Positions 31,501 to 43,500 of a stretch of DNA of 64,000 bases are shown one piece after another. Position numbers and translations under genes: made by a program. Position 1 is the first letter of the stretch. Every line of letters begins with the position of its first letter. Source of the DNA: Mesostigma viride (Eukaryota > Streptophyta > Mesostigmatophyceae > Mesostigmatales > Mesostigmataceae); NCBI GenBank assembly GCA_009746045.1, contig RPFO01000065.1:1848924-1912923 (forward strand), written 5' to 3'. The notes beneath the pieces are model-generated. The model worked only from the letters and a program-made list of their open reading frames with translations, had not been told where the DNA came from and did not search any database.

Positions 31501-34500
31501 TCTGAGATATTTTGACTTGATCTCTGCTCTCCACACCTTGGGCACTGTTACAAAGAAGGGAGGGATATCACGCCACGTCTCCTTGGCCTGCTCCACATCA
31601 CCTTGAGAAAAGCCCTCTTGAAATCAATCAGCACAGAGCTGTACGCAATGCCCTTGACCAGGAAAGACAGATATATACACAGAACAATCCTCCAGGTATC
31701 ATGCAGCATCCCAGGCGTATACAACTCCTCATCTGTCAGCTCCCCCGTGCCATGGTACTCAGTCACAACTGGCCTCACATGTGGCACCTGCACACCGTCT
31801 ATCTCCTTCAGCTTGAGCACAAACAAGAGCCTTAGCAACTGATGCTCCCTGGGCAACTCATCCACAGGCTCAGCACAGTTAGACACTATCCAGTCATGCC
31901 CACTGGAGACAAACCCTAGAATCCATGCCTTAGCCATCTTGGGGCTTTGCATCAACTCTACCAACTGGTGCCAGGAAATAGGACTGTGACCAGCAATCTG
32001 GTACTTGTGCACCCCCAAGTCCCGTGGATCTAGGGTGGTTGGGATGATCAACAAGTCCTCAGCAATGGGCTCCTTGCCTTCAGGCCCCACACTCTGCTGC
32101 CCCTTCACAGCCTTGACTGCCACAGCTAGACCCTTGGAGTAGTGATATCTCTGGAGGGGCAAACTGCCATGACCTTCTAGTGCAAGCTCATCTGCTGACA
32201 GAGTCACTCCTGGCATGCACAAGAAATTCTGGCCCAAAATGGCAGGCCCCTGGTACCCTTCCACCACACAGAACGCAGTGGGGACACCCAGGATAGGCAC
32301 AGTCACTTCCCCTAGGATCTTCATTGTTACAGTGCCCGTAAAGTCACTCACTGCCCTGCAGCCAGCCTTATTCACCTTCAGGCCCTGAGCATCCTCCACC
32401 CTGATGATAGACACCTCTGAGTTAGTATCCACTTCTAGGGTAGCAGCCCAGCAAGAACCCCATTCAGTCAACTTAGATACCTTGGGATCCTTGTGCTTGT
32501 TGAACATGAGCGACCGGACAATGTCTGCCATGAGTGGCCTCTTGGACCCTGGTGCAGGCCCAGCCCCCGTTGGCTCCACCACAGGTGATGCAGTTGCCTC
32601 CTGCACCTCATCATCATCAGAGGGATAGCCACCTCCCACGTCAGTGACAGGCACATCAACTACCTGGTCCTTAACCTGGCCCTCCAGCCAACACTGGGGT
32701 CCAGGCCCGTCTGCAGGCCAGATTGCATGTGGCTTGCGTTCCTTGACGTTGGCCCAGCTCAACCTGTAAACATGCCTGGGATTACTCTCCAAGGCCACAA
32801 GGCAGGAACGATTGGCATCTTCCACACAGGTCACCACCCCGTTCTGCCACTTGCCCCTCTTGCCCTGCATTGATGGCTCCTTCCACATTCTGACCTTCAG
32901 CCCCACCTGAGGCCTCAGCACATTCCAGCCCCTATCCTTGCGTCTCAACTGAGCAAACACCCTGTCTGCTTTCCTCAAGCAAGCCTGGACCACTTCCTGG
33001 GCTAGCATCCAAACTGCAGTGCTACAGGATTGACAGCCACCCCGTCATAATAGTAGTTTATTCTGAGGTTCAACTGTTCTTCCACCTGCCTGGTCCACAC
33101 TGCCCTCTCCAAAGCAGATGCTACCAGTGGCACCTTAGGTTCTGCCAGCACTACGGTCTTGACCTCCCTGATGGATCTCTCCACAGCACCTTGCTGTCCA
33201 TGGCTCTCCCTGGGCGTGACCAGCAGCTTGCATGGCAGTTGCTCCTGCTGTGACAGTAGGCACTCAAACTGAATATCAGCCTGTACTGTCTTGTACACCC
33301 CAAAGCCTGGTAAGAGAGTCTGCAAGCCCAGCAGCAGGGTATTCCCCTTCATATCTGGCAGAATCTGGAGCAGCCTGTACCTGCTAAATCTGTCCACTGC
33401 CACCAAAATGTATAAGCCCCTGATATGCTGGACGTCTACCTGGATGTCCCCCTTCTCCCTGGCAGGCTCCCTAGCATGGGACCTTGGCTTCTTGGCAGCA
33501 TTCTCCTTACAAGTACATTGCTCAGCTGCAGCCCTGCATGCTTCCCTCAGTGGCTCATCTCCAATCTTCCAACCAAACATCTCAGCCATGGCTGTGTGAC
33601 CAAAGATATTGTGCAGCCTGCGTCCAGCATCCGTGTAGCTCAGTTGCCTAGCCAGATTACGCACCTGGGAAGACGCCTGGACGGGCCCTGCGTGTGAGGA
33701 CGCAACATCCACCTTCTGCATCTTGGATCCAGAGGACCCAGCAGACCCTCCCAGCAGAGCATCTAGGCTCCCAGAGCCAACCCTGTCTGGGGACCCTCCA
33801 CCTGTTGACAGTTGAGGGGATTGTTGTGCTGCAGCATGCATGCAATCTTGTGGAATGAGAACATCAGTACACCCCTGGTGCTGATCAGAGGTGGCACCCT
33901 GCCCAGATTTATTTACATGTGAAGCTGTGTCCCCACAGGGTGTCTCACTATGTACACGGGACTGCTTCACTAGTCACTTCTGATCAGACTGCCCCTTCTT
34001 CTTGTTTGGGCAATCCCTCTTCCAGTGACCTTCCTTGCCACAAGCAAAACACTTGCTCTTGCCAGACCCTCCCCCTGGGGCCTTGCTGTCCTGCTTGTTC
34101 TGGTTGCCTGAGGCCTGATTGTTATTCTGCCCCTGGCCACCACCCTTACCCTGCTGATGGCTGTTACGGTTGCCAGACTGGTTCCCCTGATTCTGGTTCC
34201 CCTGCTGACCTCCTCCACCACCCTGGTTCTGCTCCTTCTGGGCCTGCTTCCTTCTCCTGCTACCATACCGTGTCCCAGATGGGGTACGGTTCTTGCCCTG
34301 GCTAGCCTGAGACGCTGACCCTCCCTGAGAACTGATACCCTTGCAGGTAGGGACCCGGGTCCTGAAGTTTAGTATCACACGCTTCAGAGCCCCCCAGGTG
34401 CCATCAGTGAGATCACAGAGCTGCCTAGCAGTAGCCCTACCTTCCTCTGACAAGCCCATCTTATCAAAGAAGTGGTCTGCTGCTGCCCTGACTGTCACAC

Positions 34501-37500
34501 TGAAGCCCTGCTTCTTGCCTGCCTCCACGATCAACTCAAACCTGGCCAGCTCAGCAGCCACCTCACCCTTGATCTCAAACTCATCAAATTCTCTCTTCTT
34601 TTCCATGGTGAGATTGTGAACCCTGTCAGAAAACTCCTCCTTGATGTCATCCAGGAACTGCAGCCAAGTGTGCCCCTCTTTCAGAGCATGCCTAGCCATG
34701 TCATTGACCCTTTCAGACGACCCCTTGTTTGCGGTGGAAGAGTGAAACACCCTGACAATATCCACACCTGCTGCGACAGAGCCCACAACTAGCTTCATGT
34801 CATCAAGCCATTTATCCAGGTTGTCTTGCTTCAGGGAGGGTTGAGCGCTTTCTGCCCATTCATGACTGTCACAGCATCAGAAAATGGACGGGTGCCAGGC
34901 AACACACTCCCCACACGCACTGGTGGTGCCTGGGGAGGGTCAATCCTAGCCTCCAAACGCTCGGGCAACATACCAGACACCCTATCGTGAACAGCAGCTT
35001 GCTTTGCAGCACGCACACCTGGGGTGACGATGGCGTCCTCCTCACCAGGCGTTGTGAGCACCACTGCCTCCGTAGGTCGCCTGGCACGCTTGACTTTCTC
35101 CGCCTCAGCTTGCCCATCACGCCACCGCTTGTGTGTTCTCCCGGCTCTGGGGTCCATCTCTGGGATAGGTTGCCCAGCTGGCGCCTCCACGCCCCTCTCC
35201 TCCATCGCCTCCCCTTCCTCTCTGGCGATGTCCTCCTCTGCCGTTCGCTCCCGTTGCTCCTCGAATGTCGCCGCACCCCGGCTTGCCCTCCTAGGCATTA
35301 TATACAATGGCTGCGACCAACTTTGCAACAAGAAAACAGCAAACTCTCCACCTATCCTCCACCCCCTCAAGCCTCGTTTTCAGACGAAGCTTCTCCTGCA
35401 ACCGGTGCAGGTGCTGGCTCGTGGAACGGTCCCTCCACCGGATTCAATGGCTGCCCCTGGTCGTCGTGAGTAGGCACAGGCCTAATAACCACCGGAAGCC
35501 TCAAACCATACGCGTAATCACGTATCCAGCGAGAACGCCCCCACCTCAGCAAATGAGCCTCACCTAAACCAACGTTGTCGTCAATGTGGTAGCGATTAAG
35601 CTCGTCCCGCTGCGCCTGCTCACGGCCCTCCTGAGAGCCGTCGCCCTCGTGACGCCTCTGGGCCGGCTGTACTACCGCCCCTTGGCTGATCTACGAAGTC
35701 GTAGAAGGCGTCGTCGGCTGAGACCTCTCGACCGCCAACCACGTCGACAGTCAAACTTAGCTGGTTTAACTCTCGGCGAGAATGTGGAGTATCCCGACTA
35801 GTGTAGATGGAGAAGGGATTAAGAGTAATGAAGACACGATCAGCAGCGCCTCTGGTCAACTCTAAGACAGAGTGCGCCAGATTCTGGCACTCTGCCACCA
35901 ACGCCTGCGTACTGCCACGAACGATGGCCTCCCGCCTGTCCCGGGCGACCTGCACCACGTTTGGCACGCCGGTGTAGTCGTCCCCAAGGCGGAGATTGGC
36001 GACAAGGTCGTTTATCTCTCGGGCACCCCCGAGGCTTATGGCAATTATCTGCAAAAGCAGAGTGACCACCTGCTCAAACGCGAATGCGTTTGTGTGGCCA
36101 GCCCGCCAAGACGCTGGCAGCCTTCTGATGATTTCCGCGAGGTCCTCGCGAAATCTCAGCAGCTGCTCGGCCGCTCCTCGGACGTACTCGCCCGGCGCCG
36201 ACACCGCTCTAATATTCGGCGCACTTCCTCCGAGTCCTCGTGCCCTCCTGCGGGTACTGGACTGGACGCCGCTACCGTTGCTGCACGCGCAAAGGTGTTT
36301 GTCCTAGCTTCAGAGTCCGAATTCGACATATCCGTCGACCAGACTGTAATACGATTTAGATGAACGCGGATCAGTGAGTTTCTGGTCTTCCCAAGATGTG
36401 ATGAATGGAGCCATGGTTTCAACCAGCGGCTTTTAACCTTTACCACAGTTGCCTCACTACCCTGTGGTCACTAGCCTGAGGCGGCAGCACCCACGGACGG
36501 TGTTGGGAAAAGACGCTTGGCCACTGCTGTGTCCGAGCCTTTCTAGGTCTCACCATTGCTGCCAGGCCTTGCACGCCTTGGCAGGTCCGCCACTGTCAAT
36601 TTCCTTGGTTGCATCAATCCAGGACGTCTGTCCTTCCATGAATGACAGTAACGCTCTGGATTTATCCGTCATGACAAGTACCCATCCATCCCAGGCCTGC
36701 AGGACTGCCAGTCCTGAAGTCCTGTGACATTCTTGGTACCATCAACCAATATTGACCACAGTACCTCCTAGTGACAGTCGGTCCTGTGACACGTAACGTG
36801 TGATGGTTCACCCAACACTGCCACGTGCCCTGTCCCTCACGTGTCCTTAGTCCTGGTACTGCTGTAGCGTCCGGCGGCATTACTTCGGGACTTGATAACT
36901 CTCAAGTTCCTTGTCCAAATGAGGCGTTTAGCACGGCGTTGGAAAGGCCACTTCAAGTATGATATGCTTAGCATATTGCATCACCAATATGCTAACTGCA
37001 TCCACTGGCCACGCGCCTTCAGGAGGCGCATGTATATAGATGCATCTGCGGGCAGCTGAGGACTGTAAGCAGCCTGCGGCTAAGCTGGTAAGGTGGTAAG
37101 AAACATTGCAGAGCATCTCCTTCAAGATACTAGCATAACGACAGCAGTGCTTGCAACTTTAAATACCTGTAACATGGACTTGGTCGTGTGCCAAGGAGAG
37201 AGTCAGAAAGTCCTCCTGGCAGCTTCTACCCCCCCCCCCGACCTTGTGTCTAGGGCTAGGCATTTAGTTAACCCTGCTTCCTTACAAAATGCAAGGTTGC
37301 ATCACGTCCACGCACCGCTGCATGCACCGTTAACGCAAAAGGGGTAGGTCGCATTACAGCCAAGATCCGCGCCGCTGCCAAGGTTGTCATTTACGCAAGC
37401 TGGATTCAAGGACACATGATGGACAGCACAAGGGCAAGTTGCACAAGCGCATATTATAAGCTGTTCCGTACACTCATGTGCGCAAACCACCATAGCCCAG

Positions 37501-40500
37501 AAAACTGACCAACAAAGCCCTGGAAACACTGACCGGAGACCCGTGTTGTTACGTACGGCACACAAGTACTTTACGTCTGACCCATTCAAACGTGTATGAT
37601 ACTTTGAGCCTATTCCATACGTCAATCATACGTGCCCCCCTCACTTACTCACACACAGAAGCATAGAAGCAACCATTTCAATATGATTAGTTTAGTGGTT
37701 CACATGGCTCTCACGCCACAACTCTGGACTGTCTAGGCCTTTAGAGCCTGAGTTGGTTCATGTCTCACAAATGAATTAGTTTTAAGATCACTAAGCTCCC
37801 AATAAGACCAGCATTTGATTGAATATAATAAGTGGAGCCCTGCCACAAATGCAGCAGTCAACAGTGGCCGAAAGGTTTCTCAATCCGCACGCGAAAGCAT
37901 TGAACGGAAGCCTCCAGGGTGGGAGGGAGGGAAAGAAACGATTGCGGATCATTGCCAGCCTAGCTTGATGAAGGCATGGTCCGCCGACACACAAGCTGGC
38001 ATCATCCTAAATTGATCGACACCGGCATGCGTCACACGCTGGCCTGACCAGTGCTGAAAACGCCACTACAAATAACGTGGCCACACACCCCCAGGCTAGC
38101 GCGTTAACCGTACAGGAAGTGGGACAAGGTTCTCAAAACTGACCAACATAAATATCGCCTATCGACCCCTTGGCCCTGTCCACTGTACAATAATTAATCA
38201 CGACTCACGAAAGAGGCCAAATCAGTCAAAGATTCGTTAAGCAGCCGGCCAACCCTACAGGTCACTAGCTTATTACAGCCGGTGCAACCAAATACGAATC
38301 TTTGCGAGCAAGTCGTATAAAGCCTACAATTATTTTTCTCGCACCACTAATTAACACCACTGACCCTTGGGTCATCCAAGGAAAATTTCAGGCGAGCATG
38401 AAACCCTTTATACAGATCGAATTAGTCAGCCCATGTCGTAGACAGCCTTCCACATGCAGGCCAAGGCATAGCGGCCCTATCTTTCCCGCATGCGTTAGTT
38501 AAACTATATTCAGAGAAAACCGATTAAGATCACTAAGCTCCCCAGAAGACCAGCATTTGATTGAATACAATAAGTGGAGCCCTGCCACAAATGCAGCAGT
38601 TACAGCGGCCTTAAAGTTTCTCAATCCGCACGCGGAAGCAAGAAGCCTCGAAAAATTACCCACCCTGGCGCCAACCCCATTGCGCCGATTAATCTATATA
38701 ATGACCACAATGCGCTAAAGAGCGTGTCGCAGCGTGGTGATCCAGCAGCGCTAGGCTTTTATAACCCCCCCAGGGGCCTGCTAGTTACAATGCCACACAA
38801 GCCGGTGACCACCCCAACAGCAAACCCCCAAAAGGAGCCAGCATTTCGCAATGCCGGAATGATCCGAAAGGGAAGAGTTTTCACGACACCATAATAGACT
38901 GAGCCGCGCAGCAGGTGCTGAGACGAAAAAAGGAACGACAAAGGTCTGGCGATGCCTCGCCTCCCTATGACGCCCTCCCCGACTTGAGTCTCCCAGGTCT
39001 TAGGGAATAATTTTTATCTTCCAGCGCAACCCTTGCGCAGCTCCTAAAGTCCCCAACTACCTCTCCTCGGCAGGGGCAACTGGACAACGGACCTGCCGCC
39101 ACAAAAAAAATAGTTTATGAAAACAGGCCGTCTCTGACAGGAACCTGGGTCGTGACCTTGAGAGTCCCGGTCACGTCCCACGCACCATCGCAAGGTGGCA
39201 AGCCTGCGATGTGACACTAGAGCTGTTTTAGAAACTTATGAACGGCTCCGCCGAAGCTTGTCAAACCGCCGAAGTAGTGCCCCATCCTTCGCCCATGTCA
39301 AAAACACCCGCAGCCGGGGAAAACAACATGGGAGTCAATTAAAATTTTCTTTCCGTTGCAAGACCAACTCTGCTATGTTTAATCAAACAACTTAGCCGTT
39401 GTGCCACCATCTGCCTCGGCTATATACAGCCTACAAGACAGATGCAACCCGCGCTAGAATGTGCAATTTTGCACAGGCGGCCATGGCCGCCTTTGGAAAA
39501 GAAACAATTGCGGATCAAGTTAGATGAGATGCTTAGGCTGACACACGGATTTCCGGCCTGCGCGCCGAGTATTGCCTACCGCGGCTGAGCGGGACACCTC
39601 AGTACTGTACGGCAGGGCGTACGGTACTGAGGCCGTTTTTCCAGCTGTCTCCGGGCCGTTTTTCCAGAACTCAACTTTTTATCCAGACTAGCTGGGCTAT
39701 ATACCTTTACAGAATTTCAACATGAACTACTAAATACCATTGCTAACAGTCTGGTGCTACTCGTCAGACTGAGGAAATCATGATAGGCAGAAGGAAGACA
39801 GTGACACAAGCAAAACCAAAAACAGGAGCGACCCTTGCAAAGAAAACCCTCAGCTGGCTAACATACCCAACAAAGCTACGGGTGAGACTGCATGCCGCAG
39901 GTCCAGCCAGTGCTGCTGCCTAAGGAAAGTCAAATGTGCACTGCACACTTGCATGCGTAACTGCCATATATATAGAACCGAAGACTGTTCTTATGGCCTC
40001 TGGAATCAGTGTTAGGAGCAGTACTGCGGTTTTTCAGTGCCGAGGCACTGATGAATCATGAATATGCAGTAGCACCAGACAGAACTGCTGTGCATCCACT
40101 GGCCACGCGCCTTCAGGAGGCGCATGTATATAGATGCATCTGCGGGCAGCAGAGGACTATAAGCAGCCTGCGGCTAAGCTGGTAAGGTGGTAAGAAACAT
40201 TGCAGAGCATCTCCTTCAAGATACTAGCATAACGACAGCAGTGCTTGCAAGTTTAAATACCTGTAACATGGACTTGGTCGTGTGCCAGGGAGAGAGTCAG
40301 AAAGTCCTCCTGGCAGCTTCTACCCCCCCCCCGACCTTGTGTCTAGGGCTAGGCATTTAGTTAACCCTGCTTCCTTACAAAATGCAAGGTTGCATCACGT
40401 CCACGCACCGCTGCATGCACCGTTAACGCAAAAGGGGTAGGTCGCATTACAGCCAAGATCCGCGCCGCTGCCAAGGTTGTCATTTACGCAAGCTGGATTC

Positions 40501-43500
40501 AAGGACACATGGACAGCACAAGGGCAAGTTGCACAAGCGCATATTATAAGCTGTTCCGTACACTCATGTGCGCAAACCACCATTGCCCAAAAATCTGGCC
40601 AACAAATCCCTGGAAACACTGACCGGAGACCCGTGTTGTTACGTACGGCAGACAAGTATTTTACATCTGACCCATTCAAACGTGTATGATACTTTGAGCC
40701 TATTCCATACGTCAATCATACGTGTCCCCCTCACTTACTACAAAGAAGCATGGACGCAACCAATTAAATATGATTAATTTAGTGGTTCACATGGCTATCA
40801 CACCACAACTCTGTACCCTCTACCATCAAGTTGTCGCCGGCGACAGGGTGGCTCCAATTGGCAACGATTTCGTACGTACCTGGAATGTATCCAGCTGCCG
40901 GGATGTGGTTGACCACTACATCAAGCTGCAGCAATCTCAGCACTATGAATTTTTATGCGACATGCTCTGCCTTTTGCAAGTGCTTACGCTGAAGGCTAAA
41001 TACGCAAAGAGATTGGATGGATCCAAGCAGTCGGACATAATTAGGCTGCTCGCCTGGCCCATGATGGCAGCGCCACAAAAATTGTGCACCAGCTAGCCCT
41101 ACTGTCTTGCCGAGCCTCCACTTCTAAGCTCTGGCAGTCTGCTCATCCTTTTCGTTGCTAAAACGATCTGTAAAACGTTCTTTTACATCCGGCGGAACGT
41201 GTTGCATTGAATGCCCTCATTATTTAAGTTGTCCGGCCAGATGAGCCCATATGTGTACGTAGCCCCGACGCGAGTGCCCATGCACTGACCACATTATTTG
41301 CATTTCAAATCTACTTCCTCCCTCTCTACCGAATGAAAGTCAATGAGTTTTTCAACAACCCTTTTGGCACTTGAATGTGCTCTGGTCCTGCTCGTCTACC
41401 GCCTGCACCATTGCTACAAACCACTGACCGAACGCAGCTAGCTCGTCCTCAACAGCGTGAGTTTCATTGCCAAGCGCTATTAGTTTACTGTGGCCACGCC
41501 GGGCTGGGCTGCTTGCAAGCTTGGTCAAGTCGGCAGCACGTTGCACCTGTGCTGCTACACGTGGCGACAAGCCTGCATCCCGCCGCGCCGCGCCGTAATT
41601 GCCCTAGGGTGGCTGTACAACCAGGCCGCGCGGCAAAAAGTAGCCATGTTTTACATAAATACAGTTCCCAGGACCTTTCGTACAGTATAATACGCGTAAA
41701 TACGGCAGGGGGGGACGTGCTGTACGTAACATCACGGCCAGAGACTGTACCTGTATGGGTAAAGATTGACTGGATATGGTTGTTGCGAGACACTAATGCA
41801 GTCCGGAAATGGGTCTTATAAGAATATATTTACAGTAACCAGACTTTACAGTACGCCAGACTGGTCATCCATTGCTCGGGAACAAGGGCTAAGCCTTGCT
41901 CGGGATTCCCAACATTTCACTGCCAGGCACATTAAGAACATATCACTCATGCTGAAGAAGCCACTTTGACATCAGCTAGCCGATGGTTCAGCCCTGGCTG
42001 CATCTGAGCCATATTTGAGTTTGCCGCGCATATCAGACTATCTTATGCACCTCGAACAAACTGAGCAAAGCTCACAACAGGTACTCTGTGGGCAAAGGTG
42101 AAAGGAGACGCCACAAACGATCAGTGATGGTTTTATGGATCACCTTCTTCAGCGCACTTGAGAGCAAACTGCTGGCATTACCTTTCTGCATCATGCTACC
42201 CAATGGGCTGCCAGCCCTTGGCTGCACAGCAGGTTCCAAGTTCTGAGCACATTTAATATCATGCGTAAGGCTTGGGGATGTGCGCACTTCTATTTGTATC
42301 TTCTATATGGAAAACCTCAGTTAGGTTAAATAGTGCCGGAACCTTTTGCCCACTGAGGCAAATCGGTCCGTCACACTATTTTGCCCGGAATAACCACTTC
42401 CGAGCACCCAAGTTAATTCGGCCGAATTAACTTGGGTGCTCGGAAGTGGTTATTCCGGGCAAAATAGTGTGACGGACCGATTTGCCTCAGTGGGCAAAAG
42501 GTTCCGGCACTATTTAACCTAACTACCTCCAGCACGTAGCATGAGAAAGTCATGAGGTGTTGAAAAGCCCACAGACACTGCAGGCCGGAAAAGGCAACAT
42601 TAACTAAAAGGCATTTTTCTTGAAGCACAAATAAGAAAGGATCCACGCACCAACGCATGCACCAGCGAGACACAGCTGGAATGGCGGAGCACAACCGTAA
42701 TCTTCACCGTCGTTTGGGTCACTGTCCTCACAAGCTGATTGCAAGCACGTGGAACAGAGGAGGCGGCGGCGGCGGCAGCAGCAGCAGCAGCAGCAGGCCA
42801 TTAAAAAAAATGGGTTATTGCGAGCCATAAGCAAACCATATTTATCCCCAACACTGCAGGCCCATCGCGACTGCATCTCCCGCGGTCTACATGATATAAT
42901 GGTTAATGGCTACGCCCACCGGCAGTTGAAGGCTCGTGGATGGATTCTTTCTTGCTCACCCAAAAGCAAACCTTTGCCATCTGCAGCGCTTCGCGAGGGT
43001 GACCCCGAGAGCTTGGGGTCACATTGCAAAAAGTAATGATCTCCAGTGAGAATGAATCAAAATGACCAAAGGGCATACAATCAGCCTGCAGCTTTCGGAG
43101 ATACAAATGCGGTACGTATGGATACATGACCTTACAGTAGCACTATGACCATATTTTCGAAATACAGGGCAAATATGGTGAGAATATGTGAAATACGAGG
43201 CAGACACACAATGAATGCGAGGAAATCAACATCTGTATTCGTAAGTGTATTTCAAACAAACGTGGATCCAGCTGTCTCCGGGCCGTTTTTCCAGAACTCA
43301 ACTTTTTATCCAGACTAGCTGGGCTATATACCTTTACAGAATTTCAACATGAACTACTAAATACCATTGCTAACAGTCTGGTGCTACTAGTCAGAATGAG
43401 GAAATGATGATAGGCAAAAGGAAGACAGCGACACAAGCAAAACCAAAAACAGGAGCGACCCTTGCAAAGAAAACCCTCGGCTGGCTAACATACCCAACAA

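Larger units (their letters stand above)
28841..36997 (-). mobile_element. Copia-type LTR retrotransposon 2 (8157 bp)
   Basis: Two 644-bp LTRs (28841-29484, 36354-36997) with two visible differences, and a 5-bp duplication GCATC at 28836-28840 and 36998-37002. The empty site is preserved in three paralogous duplicons (about 40095, 43722 and 55428). Sense order: extra ORF, gag, integrase, protease-like, RT, RNase H. Several frameshifts and stops make this copy defective. A purine-rich tract (aaaacaagaaagggttgg) precedes the 3' LTR. There is no obvious tRNA primer site after the 5' LTR. LTR ends are AGTT...AAAT, not TG...CA. The element inserted in an intron in the same orientation as the host gene. 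Confidence 0.93.
28004..37640 (-). repeat. Duplicon A around cassette 37316-37399 (split by a Copia element)
   Basis: The parts 28004-28840 and 36998-37640 align with 39655-40766, with 42890-44126 plus 50279-50554, and with 54580-55962. All carry the same intron landmarks: an inverted GTGACCCC...GGGGTCAC hairpin in A, C and D; a C-run near the exon; and the P cassette. Without the Copia insertion, duplicon A is about 1.5 kb. Confidence 0.8.
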
